In this document: positions 9,324-18,803 of the stretch, in pieces
Numbering within the stretch: position 1 is the first letter of the stretch
Layout: every line of letters begins with the position of its first letter
Assembly: GCF_030814215.1 (NCBI RefSeq)
Contig: NZ_JAUSUT010000001.1
Span: 1,736,001 to 1,800,000 of the forward strand
Direction of reading: 5' to 3'
Source: Amycolatopsis thermophila
GTDB taxonomy: Bacteria > Actinomycetota > Actinomycetes > Mycobacteriales > Pseudonocardiaceae
DNA length: 64,000 nt
Made by a program: the position numbers and the translations under genes
Notes under the pieces: generated by a model
Seen by the model: the letters and a program-made list of their open reading frames with translations, nothing else
Told to the model about the DNA's origin: nothing
Database searches by the model: none

Positions 9324-10595
9324 TCAGGCGCTGGGCGTCAGCTTCGCCGCGATCGAGATCATCCGGTCCACCGCGTCGCCGCCCTTGGCGTCGTAACAGC
9401 CGGACAGGCCCTTGTAGATCAGCGGGATCAGCGGGTTGATCCGCAGCCCGTACTTCGTCGCCGCGCGCATGACCTTCGGCTTGCCGATGGCCTTCGCGAA
9501 GACGTTGCCCAGCCGGTAGTAGCCGCCCATCAGCTCCTTCAGCGCGAGCGGGTACCCGCGCAGCGCGCGCTCCCGCGACGAGCCCTCCGGCCGGGCCAGC
9601 GCCTGCACCACGAACTCCGCCGCGAGCTGCGCCGACTCCATCGCCGCCGAGATGCCCTCGCCGTTGAACGGGCTCACCATTCCGCCCGCGTCGCCGAGCA
9701 GCAGCAGGCCGTCGCGGTAGTGCGGGGTGCGGTTGAAGCCCATCGGCAGGCCGGCGCCGCCGATCCGGCCGATCGCGTTCTCCTCGCGGTAGCCCCACTC
9801 CTCCGGCGTCGAGTCCAGCCACTGCCGCAGCAGCGCCCGGTAGTCGGTGTTCCGGAACGACTTCGACGTCGACAGCATCCCCAGCCCGACGTTCACCGTC
9901 CCGTCGCCGAGCGGGAACGCCCAGCCGTAGCCGGGCAGCAGCCGCGGGTTGCGCGGGTCCTTGCGGTCCCACAGCTCCAGGTGCCCCTCGATGAACGGGT
10001 CGTCGTGCCGCGGGCTCTTGTAGTACCGGCGCACGGCCACACCCATCGGGCGCTTCTCGTCGGTCTCGATGCCGACCGAACGGGCCAGTCGCGCGGAAAC
10101 GCCGTCGCAGGCCAGGACCAGCGGAGCGTGGTAGCGGACCGGGGTCTTGCCCGGCCCCTGCCTGCCCTCGACGCCGACGACCCGTCCGGTGCGCTCGTCG
10201 GTGATCGCGCCGGTGACGGTGGTGCGCTCCAGCAGGCGGGCACCGGCCTTGACCGCGGTCCTGGCCAGCAGGTCGTCGAAGTCCTGGCGGGTGCGCGACA
10301 CGCCGTAGGGCGGGTAGCTGGTCAGCTCCGGCCAGTCCATCTCCAGCGTCAGCTCCGCGGTGCGGATCCGCAGGCCGCGGCTGTGCACCCAGCCGGCCTC
10401 CCGGCTGGTGTCGATGCCCAGGTCGATGAGTTGTTTGACACCGCGCGGGGTCAGCCCGTCGCCGCACACCTTCTCGCGCGGGAACTCGGTCTTCTCCAGC
10501 ACCAGGACGTCGATCCCGGCGCGCGCCAGGTACGTCGCGACGGTGGATCCGGCCGGGCCCGCGCCGACGACGATTACCTGTGCGTCCTGGGTCAT
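9324..10595 (-). CDS. menJ: Menaquinone reductase MenJ-like, geranylgeranyl reductase family
   Basis: This 423-residue FAD enzyme belongs to the geranylgeranyl reductase family. An N-terminal VVGAGPAGSTVATYLAR FAD-binding motif is followed by CGDGLTPRG and the second FAD motif LLGDAGGMVSPFNGEGI (about residue 290). In M. tuberculosis the homologue Rv0561c (MenJ) saturates one isoprene unit of menaquinone and lies in the same gene neighbourhood as menG, which supports the same role here. It is preceded by a TAAACT box exactly seven bases from the ATG, suggesting a leaderless transcript separate from menG. Confidence 0.85.
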   Translation of the reverse strand: MTQDAQVIVVGAGPAGSTVATYLARAGIDVLVLEKTEFPREKVCGDGLTPRGVKQLIDLGIDTSREAGWVHSRGLRIRTAELTLEMDWPELTSYPPYGVSRTRQDFDDLLARTAVKAGARLLERTTVTGAITDERTGRVVGVEGRQGPGKTPVRYHAPLVLACDGVSARLARSVGIETDEKRPMGVAVRRYYKSPRHDDPFIEGHLELWDRKDPRNPRLLPGYGWAFPLGDGTVNVGLGMLSTSKSFRNTDYRALLRQWLDSTPEEWGYREENAIGRIGGAGLPMGFNRTPHYRDGLLLLGDAGGMVSPFNGEGISAAMESAQLAAEFVVQALARPEGSSRERALRGYPLALKELMGGYYRLGNVFAKAIGKPKVMRAATKYGLRINPLIPLIYKGLSGCYDAKGGDAVDRMISIAAKLTPSA

Positions 10596-10602
10596 GCCCC
10601 GG

Positions 10603-10608
10603 AGTTTA
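10603..10608 (-). promoter_or_regulatory. -10 box of menJ, probable leaderless start
   Basis: TAAACT on the minus strand ends seven bases before the menJ ATG, with no ribosome site between. This places the expected +1 at or next to the start codon. Confidence 0.5.
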
Positions 10609-10637
10609 CGGGAGCACTGCGACGCGAAGCGTCTCCG

Positions 10638-11348
10638 TCAGGGGTGGTGGTCGGGCCGGCGGGTGGGCTTTTGAGCGCGGTGGATGGCGACGACGCCGAA
10701 GGTCAGGTTCAGCCACTCCACCTTGGTCCAGCCCGCGTTCGCGATGATCTGCGCCAGGCTGCGCTGGTCGTGCCACGCGAGCATCGATTCGGCCAGGTAG
10801 GTGTAGGCCTCGGGGTTGCTCGAGGCGAACCGGCCGAGCAGCGTCATGATCCACAGGATGAACCGGCGGTAGAGGAACCGGATCGGCGGGAACGTGGGCG
10901 TCGACACCTCGCAGATGACCAGCCGGCCGCCCGGCTTGACCACGCGCGCGATCTCCTCGAGCGCGGCCTTGGTGTCGACGAAGTTGCGGATGCCGAAGGT
11001 GATCGTCGCGGCGTCGAAGCTCTCGTCGGCGAAGGGCAGGTGCAGCGCGTCGGCGGCGACCATCGGGACGCGGCGGTGCTTGCCGCTGCGGAGCATGCCC
11101 AGCGAGAAGTCCGCGGCCAGGCACCACGCCCCGTTGCGCGCGTACTCGGCGGTCGACACCCCGGTGCCGGCGGCGAGGTCGAGCACCCGCTCGCCGCGGC
11201 GGGCGTCCAGGACGCGGGACGTCGTCGTGCGCCATCGACGGTCGAACCCGAAGGTCATGACCGAGTTCGCCCGGTCGTAGCCGGCCGAGACGCCGTCGAA
11301 CATGGCGGCGACCTCGTGCGGATCCTTGTCCAGACTGGCTCGCGACAT
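10638..11348 (-). CDS. menG: Demethylmenaquinone methyltransferase
   Basis: This 236-residue SAM-dependent methyltransferase of the UbiE/MenG family makes the last ring methylation of menaquinone. The motif VLDLAAGTGVSTAEYAR (SAM motif I), then AADALHLPFADESFDAATI and FGIRNFVDTKAAL match the family. There is one base between its ATG and the stop of the upstream glycosyltransferase, and a TAGGCT box (11,355-11,360) lies six bases before the ATG. It could therefore be read both from the upstream operon and as a leaderless message of its own. Ubiquinone synthesis is not expected in this lineage, so menG is preferred over ubiE. Confidence 0.93.
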   Translation of the reverse strand: MSRASLDKDPHEVAAMFDGVSAGYDRANSVMTFGFDRRWRTTTSRVLDARRGERVLDLAAGTGVSTAEYARNGAWCLAADFSLGMLRSGKHRRVPMVAADALHLPFADESFDAATITFGIRNFVDTKAALEEIARVVKPGGRLVICEVSTPTFPPIRFLYRRFILWIMTLLGRFASSNPEAYTYLAESMLAWHDQRSLAQIIANAGWTKVEWLNLTFGVVAIHRAQKPTRRPDHHP

Positions 11349-11349
11349 G

Positions 11350-12456
11350 TCAGGAGCCTAGGACAGTCAGCATCCCCCGCACGCTCGCGGGCCACGCGAA
11401 TTCCTCCGCCCGAGACCGCGAAGCCGCACGTCGCAGGTCCTCCGGGCTCTCCAGCAGCCCGGTCACCGCGGTCGCGAACGCCCGCGCCACGTCGGCCACC
11501 GCGGCTCCGCAGCCGGGGCGGACGATCTCCCGCAGCGCCGACGACCGCGACACCACCACCGGCGTCCCGGACGCGAGCGCCTCCAGTGCCGCGAGCCCGA
11601 ACGTCTCGTGCGGACCGGGCGCGAGCGACACGTCCGCGCTGGCCAGCAGCCGGGCGACCTGCGCCCGGTCGGACACGAAACCGAGGAACGTGACCGGCAA
11701 CCCGCGTGCCCGCCGCTCCAGGGCCCGGCGGCGCGGGCCGTCCCCGGCGATCACCAGCCGCACCCGGTCACCGGACTCGGTCAGCTCCGCGACGGTGTCC
11801 ACACTGCGCTCCACGTGCTTCTCCGGCGACAGCCGTCCACAGTGGACCAGCACGGCGTCCGCGCCGGCCGCGAGTTCGCCCCGCAGCGCGGCATCCCGGT
11901 ACCCGGGCCGGAACGCGGCGAGGTCGACGCCCAGCGGAACCTGCCGCACGTTGGCGACACCGATCCGGTCGAACTCCTCCCGCGCGAACGACGTGGTGCA
12001 GACGACCGCGTCGTAACCGGCGGCCATGCGGCGGTTCGCGACGTCGGCGACCCGCCGCGCCAGCGGTCCCGGCACGAGGAACTGCTCCAGCAACCGGTCC
12101 AGCCGCTCGTGCGAGATCACCACGCTCGGCACGTCGTGGCGGTGCGCCCACACCCCCATCCCGCGCAGCGTCAACCGGTCCGACACCTCCAGCCGGTCCG
12201 GGCGCAGCGCGGACAGCAGCGCCCGCACGCGGTAGGGATCGACCGCGCGGTAGCCGCCGGTGCCCGGGATCTTCGGCGCGGGCAGGCTGATCCGGCGCAC
12301 CCCGGTCGGCAGCTGCTCCTCGGCGTGCCGCGGTCCCGGCACCACCAGCGTCACGTGGTGGCCGCCGGCGACGTACCCGGCGCCGAGGTGGTGCAGAGCC
12401 GTGCGCAGGCCGCCGGAGCGGGGCCCGTAGAAGTTCGCCAGCTGGACGATGTGCAT
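11350..12456 (-). CDS. Glycosyltransferase family 4 protein
   Basis: This 368-residue protein has two Rossmann-like halves typical of GT-B enzymes. The N terminus MHIVQLANFYGPRSGGLRTA contains the acceptor loop seen in GT4 enzymes. The C-terminal half has LVIAGDGPRR and the nucleotide-sugar EX7E region HETFGLAALEALASG. It resembles PimB/MgtA-type mannosyltransferases and lies directly between menG and an MgtA-like gene, possibly an old tandem duplication. Sugar donor and acceptor cannot be told from sequence. It ends one base before menG begins. Confidence 0.85.
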   Translation of the reverse strand: MHIVQLANFYGPRSGGLRTALHHLGAGYVAGGHHVTLVVPGPRHAEEQLPTGVRRISLPAPKIPGTGGYRAVDPYRVRALLSALRPDRLEVSDRLTLRGMGVWAHRHDVPSVVISHERLDRLLEQFLVPGPLARRVADVANRRMAAGYDAVVCTTSFAREEFDRIGVANVRQVPLGVDLAAFRPGYRDAALRGELAAGADAVLVHCGRLSPEKHVERSVDTVAELTESGDRVRLVIAGDGPRRRALERRARGLPVTFLGFVSDRAQVARLLASADVSLAPGPHETFGLAALEALASGTPVVVSRSSALREIVRPGCGAAVADVARAFATAVTGLLESPEDLRRAASRSRAEEFAWPASVRGMLTVLGS

Positions 12457-12460
12457 GGCA

Positions 12461-13582
12461 TCAGGCGGCTCGCGCGACGCGGCCGGTGACCACTTCGTAG
12501 TGGCCGACCAGCTCCGCGCACACGGCCGGCCACGTCCGGCCCAGCACCACCTTGCGGGCCTTGTGCCCCAGCCGCTCGCGCAGCGCCGGGTCGCGCAGGT
12601 CCCGCACGCGCCGCACCAGTTCCCCGGCGAACCCCGCCGGATCGGGCGGCAGCAGATAACCGGTACGGCCGGGCAGGACCAGGTCCCGCGGGCCGCCCGC
12701 GTCCGGCGCCAGCACCGGCAGCCCGGAAGCCATCGCCTCCTGCACCGCCTGGCAGAACGTCTCGTGCGGACCGGTGTGGACGAACACGTCGAGGCTCGCG
12801 TAGGCCGCGGACAGCTCTTCGCCGTAGCGGGCGCCGAGGAAGGCCGCGCCGGGCAGGAGTTCGCGCAGCTCCTCGCGGTCCGGCCCGTCGCCGACGATCA
12901 CCAGCCGCACACCGTCCATCCCGGCCAGCGCGGCGAGCCGGCCGACCTCCTTTTCCGGGGCGAGCCGTCCGACGAACCCGACCAGCAGCTCACCGCCGGG
13001 TGCCAGCCGCGCGCGCAGTCCGGGATCGGCGTGCGCGGGCGAAAATCGCCCGACGTCGACGCCGCGCCCCCAGCGGTGCACGCGCGGGACGCCGTGGGCG
13101 CGCAGGTCCTCGACCGACTGGGTGGACGGCGCCAGCGTCCGGTCCGCCTTGGCGTGCAGGCGGCGCACCCACCGCCACGCGGCCCGCGCGCCGAGCCCCA
13201 GCCCGTACGCGGTGGCGAACCCGGCGATGTCGGTCTGGAACACCGCGATCGAGGGCACCCGCAGGCGCCGTGCCGCGGCCAGCCCGCGCGCGCCGACCAC
13301 GAACGGCGACGCCAGGTGCACCACGTCCGGGCCGAACGCGGCGAGCGCGGTCAGCACGGTGCGGGTGGGCAGGCCGATCGGCAGCGAGTTGACCACCGGC
13401 AGGTCCAGTGCCGGGATCCGCACCACCGGAGCGCCCCGGTAGTGCGTGGGACCGCTGAGCCCGGGGGCGACCACCATGACGTCGTGCCCAGTGCCGGACA
13501 GGTGCTCGATGACCCGCAGCACGGAGTTGGTCACGCCGTTCACCTGGGGGAGGAAGCTTTCGGTGACGATGGCGACGCGCAC
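12461..13582 (-). CDS. mgtA: GDP-mannose-dependent mannosyltransferase MgtA-like
   Basis: This 373-residue GT4 protein has the signature N terminus [20 protein letters not shown] and the C-terminal donor region [20 protein letters not shown]. Length and sequence style match MgtA (Rv0557), which adds mannose to a glycolipid anchor in mycobacteria and likewise sits just before menG. The GTG start at 13,580-13,582 follows a GGTGGG; the frame stays open upstream but has no family resemblance there. The exact acceptor is uncertain because cell-wall glycolipids differ between genera. Confidence 0.8.
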   Translation of the reverse strand: MRVAIVTESFLPQVNGVTNSVLRVIEHLSGTGHDVMVVAPGLSGPTHYRGAPVVRIPALDLPVVNSLPIGLPTRTVLTALAAFGPDVVHLASPFVVGARGLAAARRLRVPSIAVFQTDIAGFATAYGLGLGARAAWRWVRRLHAKADRTLAPSTQSVEDLRAHGVPRVHRWGRGVDVGRFSPAHADPGLRARLAPGGELLVGFVGRLAPEKEVGRLAALAGMDGVRLVIVGDGPDREELRELLPGAAFLGARYGEELSAAYASLDVFVHTGPHETFCQAVQEAMASGLPVLAPDAGGPRDLVLPGRTGYLLPPDPAGFAGELVRRVRDLRDPALRERLGHKARKVVLGRTWPAVCAELVGHYEVVTGRVARAA

Positions 13583-13724
13583 GATCCCACCGTGGCAGCC
13601 GGTCCGGTTCGCCCGGAGAAGGACGTGTGACGTCCGGGCCAACGGTGCCCGAACTTCCCGAAGCTTTCTCCACTTCACCTGGGTGTCGTGTACCGGACAC
13701 TTGGCACCGTCACACTCGGCGGGC

Positions 13725-14570
13725 GTGACCCTCCTCTCCGCCCGCCCGTCCCAGCCGGTCGAACCGGGCTTGCTGTCGCGAGCGCTCGAGGTCGCCGGAC
13801 GGCTGGCCAACGAGGCCACCGACGTGATCACCGCGACCGCGGGCCGGGGCGCCCACCCCGACGTCGCGGACTCGCCGTTCGACTGGGTCACCGACACCGA
13901 CCGCATCCTGGAGCGGCACACCCGCCGCGTGCTGACCGCGGAGTTCCCGGGCATACCGGTGGTGGGCGGCGAGTTCGGCGCCGACACCGGTGCCGACCGG
14001 GCCACCTACCGCTGGGTGGTGGACCCGGTGGACGGCACCGCCAACTACGTGGCCGGGGTGCCGTGGTGCGCGTACAGCCTCGCGCTGGTCGACGGGTCCG
14101 GTCCGGTCGTCGGCGTGGTCGCCGACCCCTACCGCGCCCAGATCTACGCCGCCGCCCGCGGCCGGGGCACCCGCGCCAACGGCAGGCCGGTCCGGCTCGC
14201 CGACCGCGACCGGATCGCCGGGTCGATCGTGTGCACCGAACTGGCCCGCAAGGGCCCGTGGCCGGGCATGGGCTCGTTCATCGAGCGCGCGGCCGAAGCC
14301 CACGCGGGCGTCCGGGTGCTCGGGTCGGCGGCCCTGTCGATCGCGCAGGTCGCCCTCGGGCACGCGATCGCCGCCGTGCTGCACAGCTATCACGAATGGG
14401 ACGTGGCCGGCTCGGTCGCGCTGGCCATCGAAGCGGGCGCCGTCGTGCTCGACCGGCGCGGCTCGGACAGCCCGTTGCCGACCGACGGCCTGCTCGTCGC
14501 CGCACCGAGCGTCGCCGGGGAAGTTCTGTCCTGGTGGCAGGAAACCGAACAGGGGATCCGCGCGTCCTAG
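13725..14570 (+). CDS. Inositol monophosphatase family protein
   Basis: This 281-residue metal-dependent phosphatase has the conserved [17 protein letters not shown] motif (about residues 100-116) and [12 protein letters not shown] near residue 225, which supply metal ligands and catalytic residues. Substrates could be inositol phosphate or a related sugar phosphate; the neighbouring mannosyltransferases make a link with phosphatidylinositol mannosides plausible but unproven. The GTG at 13,725 is chosen because the family homology begins soon after it. The gene is divergent from mgtA, with 142 bases between them. Confidence 0.85.
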   Translation: MTLLSARPSQPVEPGLLSRALEVAGRLANEATDVITATAGRGAHPDVADSPFDWVTDTDRILERHTRRVLTAEFPGIPVVGGEFGADTGADRATYRWVVDPVDGTANYVAGVPWCAYSLALVDGSGPVVGVVADPYRAQIYAAARGRGTRANGRPVRLADRDRIAGSIVCTELARKGPWPGMGSFIERAAEAHAGVRVLGSAALSIAQVALGHAIAAVLHSYHEWDVAGSVALAIEAGAVVLDRRGSDSPLPTDGLLVAAPSVAGEVLSWWQETEQGIRAS

Positions 14571-14605
14571 GTCCGACGAGACCACGGACCCGGGAGCGAA
14601 TCCTC

Positions 14606-15016
14606 ATGATCATCTACGGCTGGCGCAGGAGCGTCCAGGAGCTGGCCACCGCCACCTACCTGTGCGGCAACTGCCACAACCCGAGTGCCCACGCGCTGCG
14701 CCGCGCCGTCACGAAGTTCACGCTGTTCTTCATCCCGCTGTTCCCGATCAGCTCGAAGTACTTCACGGTGTGCACGTTCTGCGGCATGACCAACAAACTG
14801 ACCAAGGACGAGGCCAAGCAGGTCCAGGCGATGCAGCAGGCGACCGCCCAGCAGCAGGTTCCCGCGCCGCAGCAGGCCGTGCCGGGCGCCGGTCAGCCGC
14901 CGGCCGGGTACCCGCAGGCCGGGTACCCGCAGCAGCCGCCGCAGCCGGGGTACGCGCCCCAGCAGATGCAGCAGTACCCGCAGCAGCAGATCCAGCCGCC
15001 GCGGCAGAGCTTCTGA
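14606..15016 (+). CDS. Zinc-ribbon protein with Gln/Pro-rich tail
   Basis: This 136-residue protein has two CxxC pairs, YLCGNCHNPSA (about residues 19-22) and VCTFCGMTNK (about 55-58), which should bind one zinc. A hydrophobic segment, FTLFFIPLFPISSKYF, lies between them. The C-terminal half is low-complexity, rich in Gln, Pro, Gly and Tyr, with repeated PQAGYPQ-like units. Function is unknown. Similar short zinc-ribbon proteins are common in actinomycetes. Confidence 0.8.
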   Translation: MIIYGWRRSVQELATATYLCGNCHNPSAHALRRAVTKFTLFFIPLFPISSKYFTVCTFCGMTNKLTKDEAKQVQAMQQATAQQQVPAPQQAVPGAGQPPAGYPQAGYPQQPPQPGYAPQQMQQYPQQQIQPPRQSF

Positions 15017-15018
15017 GG

Positions 15019-15513
15019 TCAGCCGGACTTGACCGGGGTGTCGCCGTCCGCGACGGCGACCTCCGGGACCGCCGGCACCGCGCGCCGCTCCCGCTGGCGG
15101 ATCAGCCAGGACACCGCGGCGGCGACCAGCCAGGTGATCAGGACCGTCGTGCCCAGCGGCAGCAGGGTCAGCGTCGCGGTGCGCCCGGCCACGCGCGCGA
15201 GGTCCGGGTCCGCCGCGTCGTACTCGATGCGCACCAGGTCACCGGCCGTGAGGCCGCTCGGGTAGAGCACGCCGTTCGGCGGGATGTGCACGATCCCGTC
15301 GGGGGTCTCGAACCGGATGATCGTGCGGTCGAAGGCGACCGCGTCCACCTCGGCCGTCGCCGTGCCGAGCCGACTGGTGATCGCCTGGTCGTTGCGGATC
15401 GCGGCCAGCAGCAGCCCGGCGCACAGCACCGTGATCACGACGGCGACGGCGAGCACGCAGCGACGGCCGACCTTCAGCCACCACAGAGTTCTCACCGTCA
15501 CTCGTCCGAGCAT
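15019..15513 (-). CDS. DUF3592-type membrane protein
   Basis: This 164-residue protein has an N-terminal transmembrane helix (about 17-40), an extracytoplasmic domain of about 75 residues and a second helix (about 118-140). The arrangement and the middle segment (FDRTIIRFETPDGIVHIPP ... GDLVRIEYDAADP) are typical of DUF3592, whose function is unknown. It is convergent with the zinc-ribbon gene with two bases between stops. A start four codons downstream (VTVRTLWW) is also possible. Confidence 0.75.
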   Translation of the reverse strand: MLGRVTVRTLWWLKVGRRCVLAVAVVITVLCAGLLLAAIRNDQAITSRLGTATAEVDAVAFDRTIIRFETPDGIVHIPPNGVLYPSGLTAGDLVRIEYDAADPDLARVAGRTATLTLLPLGTTVLITWLVAAAVSWLIRQRERRAVPAVPEVAVADGDTPVKSG

Positions 15514-15525
15514 AGAAGGTGCGGG

Positions 15526-17025
15526 TTAACGGCTGTCTCCGGCCGCCAGCACCTGGTGGGTCCGCTGGATCGCCGGGTAGGACTCCGGCCGGGCCGCCGC
15601 GCGCCGGGTCGCGGTGCCGTTGGGGCCGGTGGCCGGCTTGCCCGCGGTGAACAGCCAGGTCCGGAACAGCTGCTGCAGCGGCTTGCCGGAGACCTGCTCG
15701 GCCAGCGCGACGAAGTCGGCGATGCGAGCGTCGTCGCCGCGGTGCCGGGCCACCCAGGTGCGCAGGATCGTGAAGAACGCTTCGTCGCCGACCGCGGTCC
15801 GCAATGCCTGCACGGCCAGCGCGCCGCGGTCGTAGACCGCGTCGTCGAACTGGTTCGCCGCGCCCGGGTCGCCGGGCAGGACCTGCCAGAACGGGTCGCC
15901 GGCCGGGTAGGAGTCGTACACGTACTGGGCGAGTTCGGCCGCCGTGCCCTCGCCCTGGTGCTCCGACCACAGGTATTCGGCGTAGCTGGCGAAGCCTTCG
16001 TTGAGCCAGATGTCGCTCCACCGGCCCAGCGACACCGAGTCGCCGAACCACTGGTGGGCGTTCTCGTGCGCCACCACCGACGTGTTCGCGCCGGAAGCGA
16101 AGAACTTGTGGCTGTACACCGGACGGGTCTGGGCTTCCAGCGCGAAGGTCAGGCCGGTGCTGACCACGCCGCCCTGCGCCTCGAACGGGTACTCGCCGAA
16201 CTGGCTCGCCAGGAACTCGACGATCTCCGGGGTGCGCTCGACGCTGGCCTTGGCCGCGCCGAGCGAGTCACCGGTGGCCGGGTCGTAGGCGGTGACGAAC
16301 GGCTGCCCGCCCGGCGTCGTCGACTGGCCGACCTCGAACTTCCCGACCTCGAGCGTGGTGGCGTAGGTGTTCTGCGGCTGCGTGCTGCGCCAGTTCCAGC
16401 GGGTCCAGCCGGCCCGCTGCCCGGTCTTGCGGACGAGGGTGCCGTTGGACAGGGCGGCGACGTCGTCGGGCACCTCGACCGAGACGTCGTAGGTCGCCTT
16501 GTCCGTCGGGTGGTCGCTGGAGGGGTACCACCACTGCGCGTTCTGCGGCTCGTCCACGGCGAGGGCGCCGTCCGGGGTCTTCTTCCAGGCCGTGTAGCCG
16601 TCGATGACGACCTTCGACGGGGTGTCGGCGTAGGTCACGACGACGGTGACCGGCCGGTTCTTCGCCAGCGGCTTGCGGGGCGTGACCACCAGCTCACCCT
16701 CCCGCAGCACGGTGAAGGCGGCCGGGACGTTGTCGACCCGGATCGAGCTGACCTTCAGGCCGAAGTCCAGGTCGAAACTGGACAGCTCCTGCGTGGTGGT
16801 CGCGAGGATGGTCGTCGTGCCGGCGAGCTGGTCGGTGGCCGGCTGGTAGGTGAGGCGGATGTCGTAGTGCGAGACGTCATAACCGCCGTTGCCCGCGTAG
16901 GGGTAGTACGGGTCGCCCGCGCCGGACGCTCCCGGCGCCGGTGCCGCGGTGGCTGTCGAAGCGAGCAGAACGATCGCGATTCCGGTGGTCACGGCCCCCA
17001 GGCCGGCGCGAGTTCGCAGACGCAT
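15526..17025 (-). CDS. Secreted M1-family metallopeptidase
   Basis: This 499-residue protein has an N-terminal signal peptide ending near TATAAPAPG. The zinc site is HENAH, with the third ligand Glu in WLNEGFASYAEYLW, the HExxH-X18-E pattern of M1 aminopeptidases. The usual GxMEN substrate motif is replaced by FALEAQTRPVY, which is seen in secreted actinobacterial members. It probably trims peptides outside the cell. ATG 17,023-17,025 begins the signal peptide; the open frame upstream is antisense to menD and is not coding. Confidence 0.88.
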   Translation of the reverse strand: MRLRTRAGLGAVTTGIAIVLLASTATAAPAPGASGAGDPYYPYAGNGGYDVSHYDIRLTYQPATDQLAGTTTILATTTQELSSFDLDFGLKVSSIRVDNVPAAFTVLREGELVVTPRKPLAKNRPVTVVVTYADTPSKVVIDGYTAWKKTPDGALAVDEPQNAQWWYPSSDHPTDKATYDVSVEVPDDVAALSNGTLVRKTGQRAGWTRWNWRSTQPQNTYATTLEVGKFEVGQSTTPGGQPFVTAYDPATGDSLGAAKASVERTPEIVEFLASQFGEYPFEAQGGVVSTGLTFALEAQTRPVYSHKFFASGANTSVVAHENAHQWFGDSVSLGRWSDIWLNEGFASYAEYLWSEHQGEGTAAELAQYVYDSYPAGDPFWQVLPGDPGAANQFDDAVYDRGALAVQALRTAVGDEAFFTILRTWVARHRGDDARIADFVALAEQVSGKPLQQLFRTWLFTAGKPATGPNGTATRRAAARPESYPAIQRTHQVLAAGDSR

Positions 17026-17040
17026 GGCGGGGACGCTAGC

Positions 17041-17080
17041 GGGAAAACCTCCCACCGGACACGTCCGGAAGGAGGTTCCC
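17041..17080 (-). terminator. Long hairpin after menD
   Basis: The arms GGGAA..ACCTCC..CCGGAC and GTCCGG..GGAGGT..TTCCC form a long interrupted stem starting two bases beyond the menD stop. It is the natural terminator for menD and isolates the aminopeptidase gene downstream. Confidence 0.75.
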
Positions 17081-17081
17081 G

Positions 17082-18746
17082 TCAACCGAGAGCGCCCGAC
17101 ACGGCGGCGCGGATGCGGGCGTGCAGGTCGCGGTGCCGGGACCGGTCCACCTGCACCTCCACGACCCGCAGGCCGGGGGTGGGGCGCAGCGCGTCGCGGA
17201 ACTCCCCGATCGTGCCGGCGAGCACGTGCGGGATGCCGAACCCGGCGCACAGCGCCGCGAGATCGGCGCCGTGCGGGGTGCCGAAGACGTGCTCGAACGC
17301 GTCCCGGTGCTCGGGCGCGCCCTGCTCCAGCAGCGAGAAGATCCCGCCGCCGTCGTCGTTGAGCACCACGATCGTCAGATCGGGGCGGGTTTCCGGCGGT
17401 CCGGCCAGCAGGCCGTTCACGTCGTGCAGGAACGTCAGGTCGCCCAGCAGCGCGTACGCCTGCCCGCGGTGCACCGAGGCCGCGCCGATCGCGGTCGAGA
17501 CCGTGCCGTCGATGCCGGCCACGCCGCGGTTGCGGTGCACCAGGACGTCCGGCCGCATCCGACCGGCCAGCGCGACGTCGCGCGCCGGGTTCGACGAGCC
17601 GACGACCAGCAGCGCGTCCGGCGGCAGGGCGTCGACCAGCTCGGACGCCAGCCGCAGCCCGCTCGGCCACTGCTCGCGCCGCAACGCCGTGTGCAGCGCC
17701 TCCGTGGCGGCGGCGTCCGCGCGCTGCCACGCGGCGAGCCACTCCGGGTCGGCCGGTTTGGTCGGCGAGTCGAACCACTGCCCGACCTGCCGCACGTTGT
17801 GCGCGGGCGCCGGCCAGTCCGAGTCCGGGCGGACCAGCAGCACCTCGACGTCGGCGTCCGACAGCAGCTGCTGGATCTGCCGGAACACCGTCGGCCGCCC
17901 GAGGCACAGCACCTGCTCGGGCCGGTGCCGCCGGATGAACTCCTCGGCGCCGAGCAGCCACACGCCGGACGAGATCGCCGACGACCCGAGCAGCCCCAGG
18001 CCACCGGTCTCGGAGATCACCGGCCAGCCGTGCTGCTCACCCCACTCGCTCGCCGCGCGCACCCCGCTGTCGCACGCGATCACCAGCCCGCAGCGCGCCG
18101 AGGGCACCACGAACGACGGCAGCGCGCCGAAGTCCGGCAGCTCGGTCCAGCGCTCCCCGCCCGGGCGCCCCTCCAGCGACTCGAACCACTCGCTGTCGCC
18201 GTCGGGCACCAGCGGCTCCCGGAACGGGACGTTCAGGTGGACCGGGCCGCACCGCCACTCGCCGTACGCCGCGTTCCACGCCCGGCAGATCTGGCTGCGC
18301 CAGTACGCGTTCTGGCCGCCGCGCCGCTCGGCGACGGCCAGCTCGTCGAAGTAGCGCACCGCGTTGCCGTACAGCCGCTGCTGCTCGATCACCTGGTTCG
18401 CGCCCGCGGCCCGCAGCTCCGGCGGGCGGTCGGCGGTCAGCACGATCAACGGCACCCCGGCCCGGTCGGCCTCCAGGACCGCGGGGTGGAAGTTCGCCGC
18501 CGCGGTGCCGCTCGTGCAGACCACGGCGACCGGGCGGCCGGTGCGGGCGGCGATGCCGAGCGCGAGGAAGCCCGCGCCCCGTTCGTCGATGCGGACGTGC
18601 AGCTGGAGGCGCCCGGCGGCGGCCGCGTCGTGCAGCGCCAGCGACAACGGGGCGTTGCGCGAGCCCGGGCAGAGGACCACGTGCGAGACGGTGTTGCGGA
18701 CGAGCTCGTCCACGATGACCTTGGCCTGTGCGGTCGACGGATTCAC
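17082..18746 (-). CDS. menD: SEPHCHC synthase MenD
   Basis: This is the 554-residue thiamine-diphosphate enzyme that joins isochorismate and 2-oxoglutarate in menaquinone synthesis. The N terminus VIVDELVRNTVSHVVLCPGS and VRIDERGAGFLALGIA are diagnostic. The C-terminal TPP/Mg2+ region is seen in GDLTFLHDVNGLLAGP and LNDDGGGIFSLLEQG. The start is a GTG. It is divergent from menB across 57 bases, so the two steps can share a control region. menF and menC are not in this window. Confidence 0.95.
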   Translation of the reverse strand: MNPSTAQAKVIVDELVRNTVSHVVLCPGSRNAPLSLALHDAAAAGRLQLHVRIDERGAGFLALGIAARTGRPVAVVCTSGTAAANFHPAVLEADRAGVPLIVLTADRPPELRAAGANQVIEQQRLYGNAVRYFDELAVAERRGGQNAYWRSQICRAWNAAYGEWRCGPVHLNVPFREPLVPDGDSEWFESLEGRPGGERWTELPDFGALPSFVVPSARCGLVIACDSGVRAASEWGEQHGWPVISETGGLGLLGSSAISSGVWLLGAEEFIRRHRPEQVLCLGRPTVFRQIQQLLSDADVEVLLVRPDSDWPAPAHNVRQVGQWFDSPTKPADPEWLAAWQRADAAATEALHTALRREQWPSGLRLASELVDALPPDALLVVGSSNPARDVALAGRMRPDVLVHRNRGVAGIDGTVSTAIGAASVHRGQAYALLGDLTFLHDVNGLLAGPPETRPDLTIVVLNDDGGGIFSLLEQGAPEHRDAFEHVFGTPHGADLAALCAGFGIPHVLAGTIGEFRDALRPTPGLRVVEVQVDRSRHRDLHARIRAAVSGALG

Positions 18747-18790
18747 CGGTCACCGCCCGGCGTGTCACCCGTCACCACAGTCACACGGCC

Positions 18791-18796
18791 TATTCT
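18791..18796 (+). promoter_or_regulatory. -10 box of menB, probable leaderless start
   Basis: TATTCT ends exactly seven bases before the GTG of menB and there is no Shine-Dalgarno sequence, so transcription probably begins at or next to the start codon. Confidence 0.55.
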
Positions 18797-18803
18797 CCCA
18801 AAC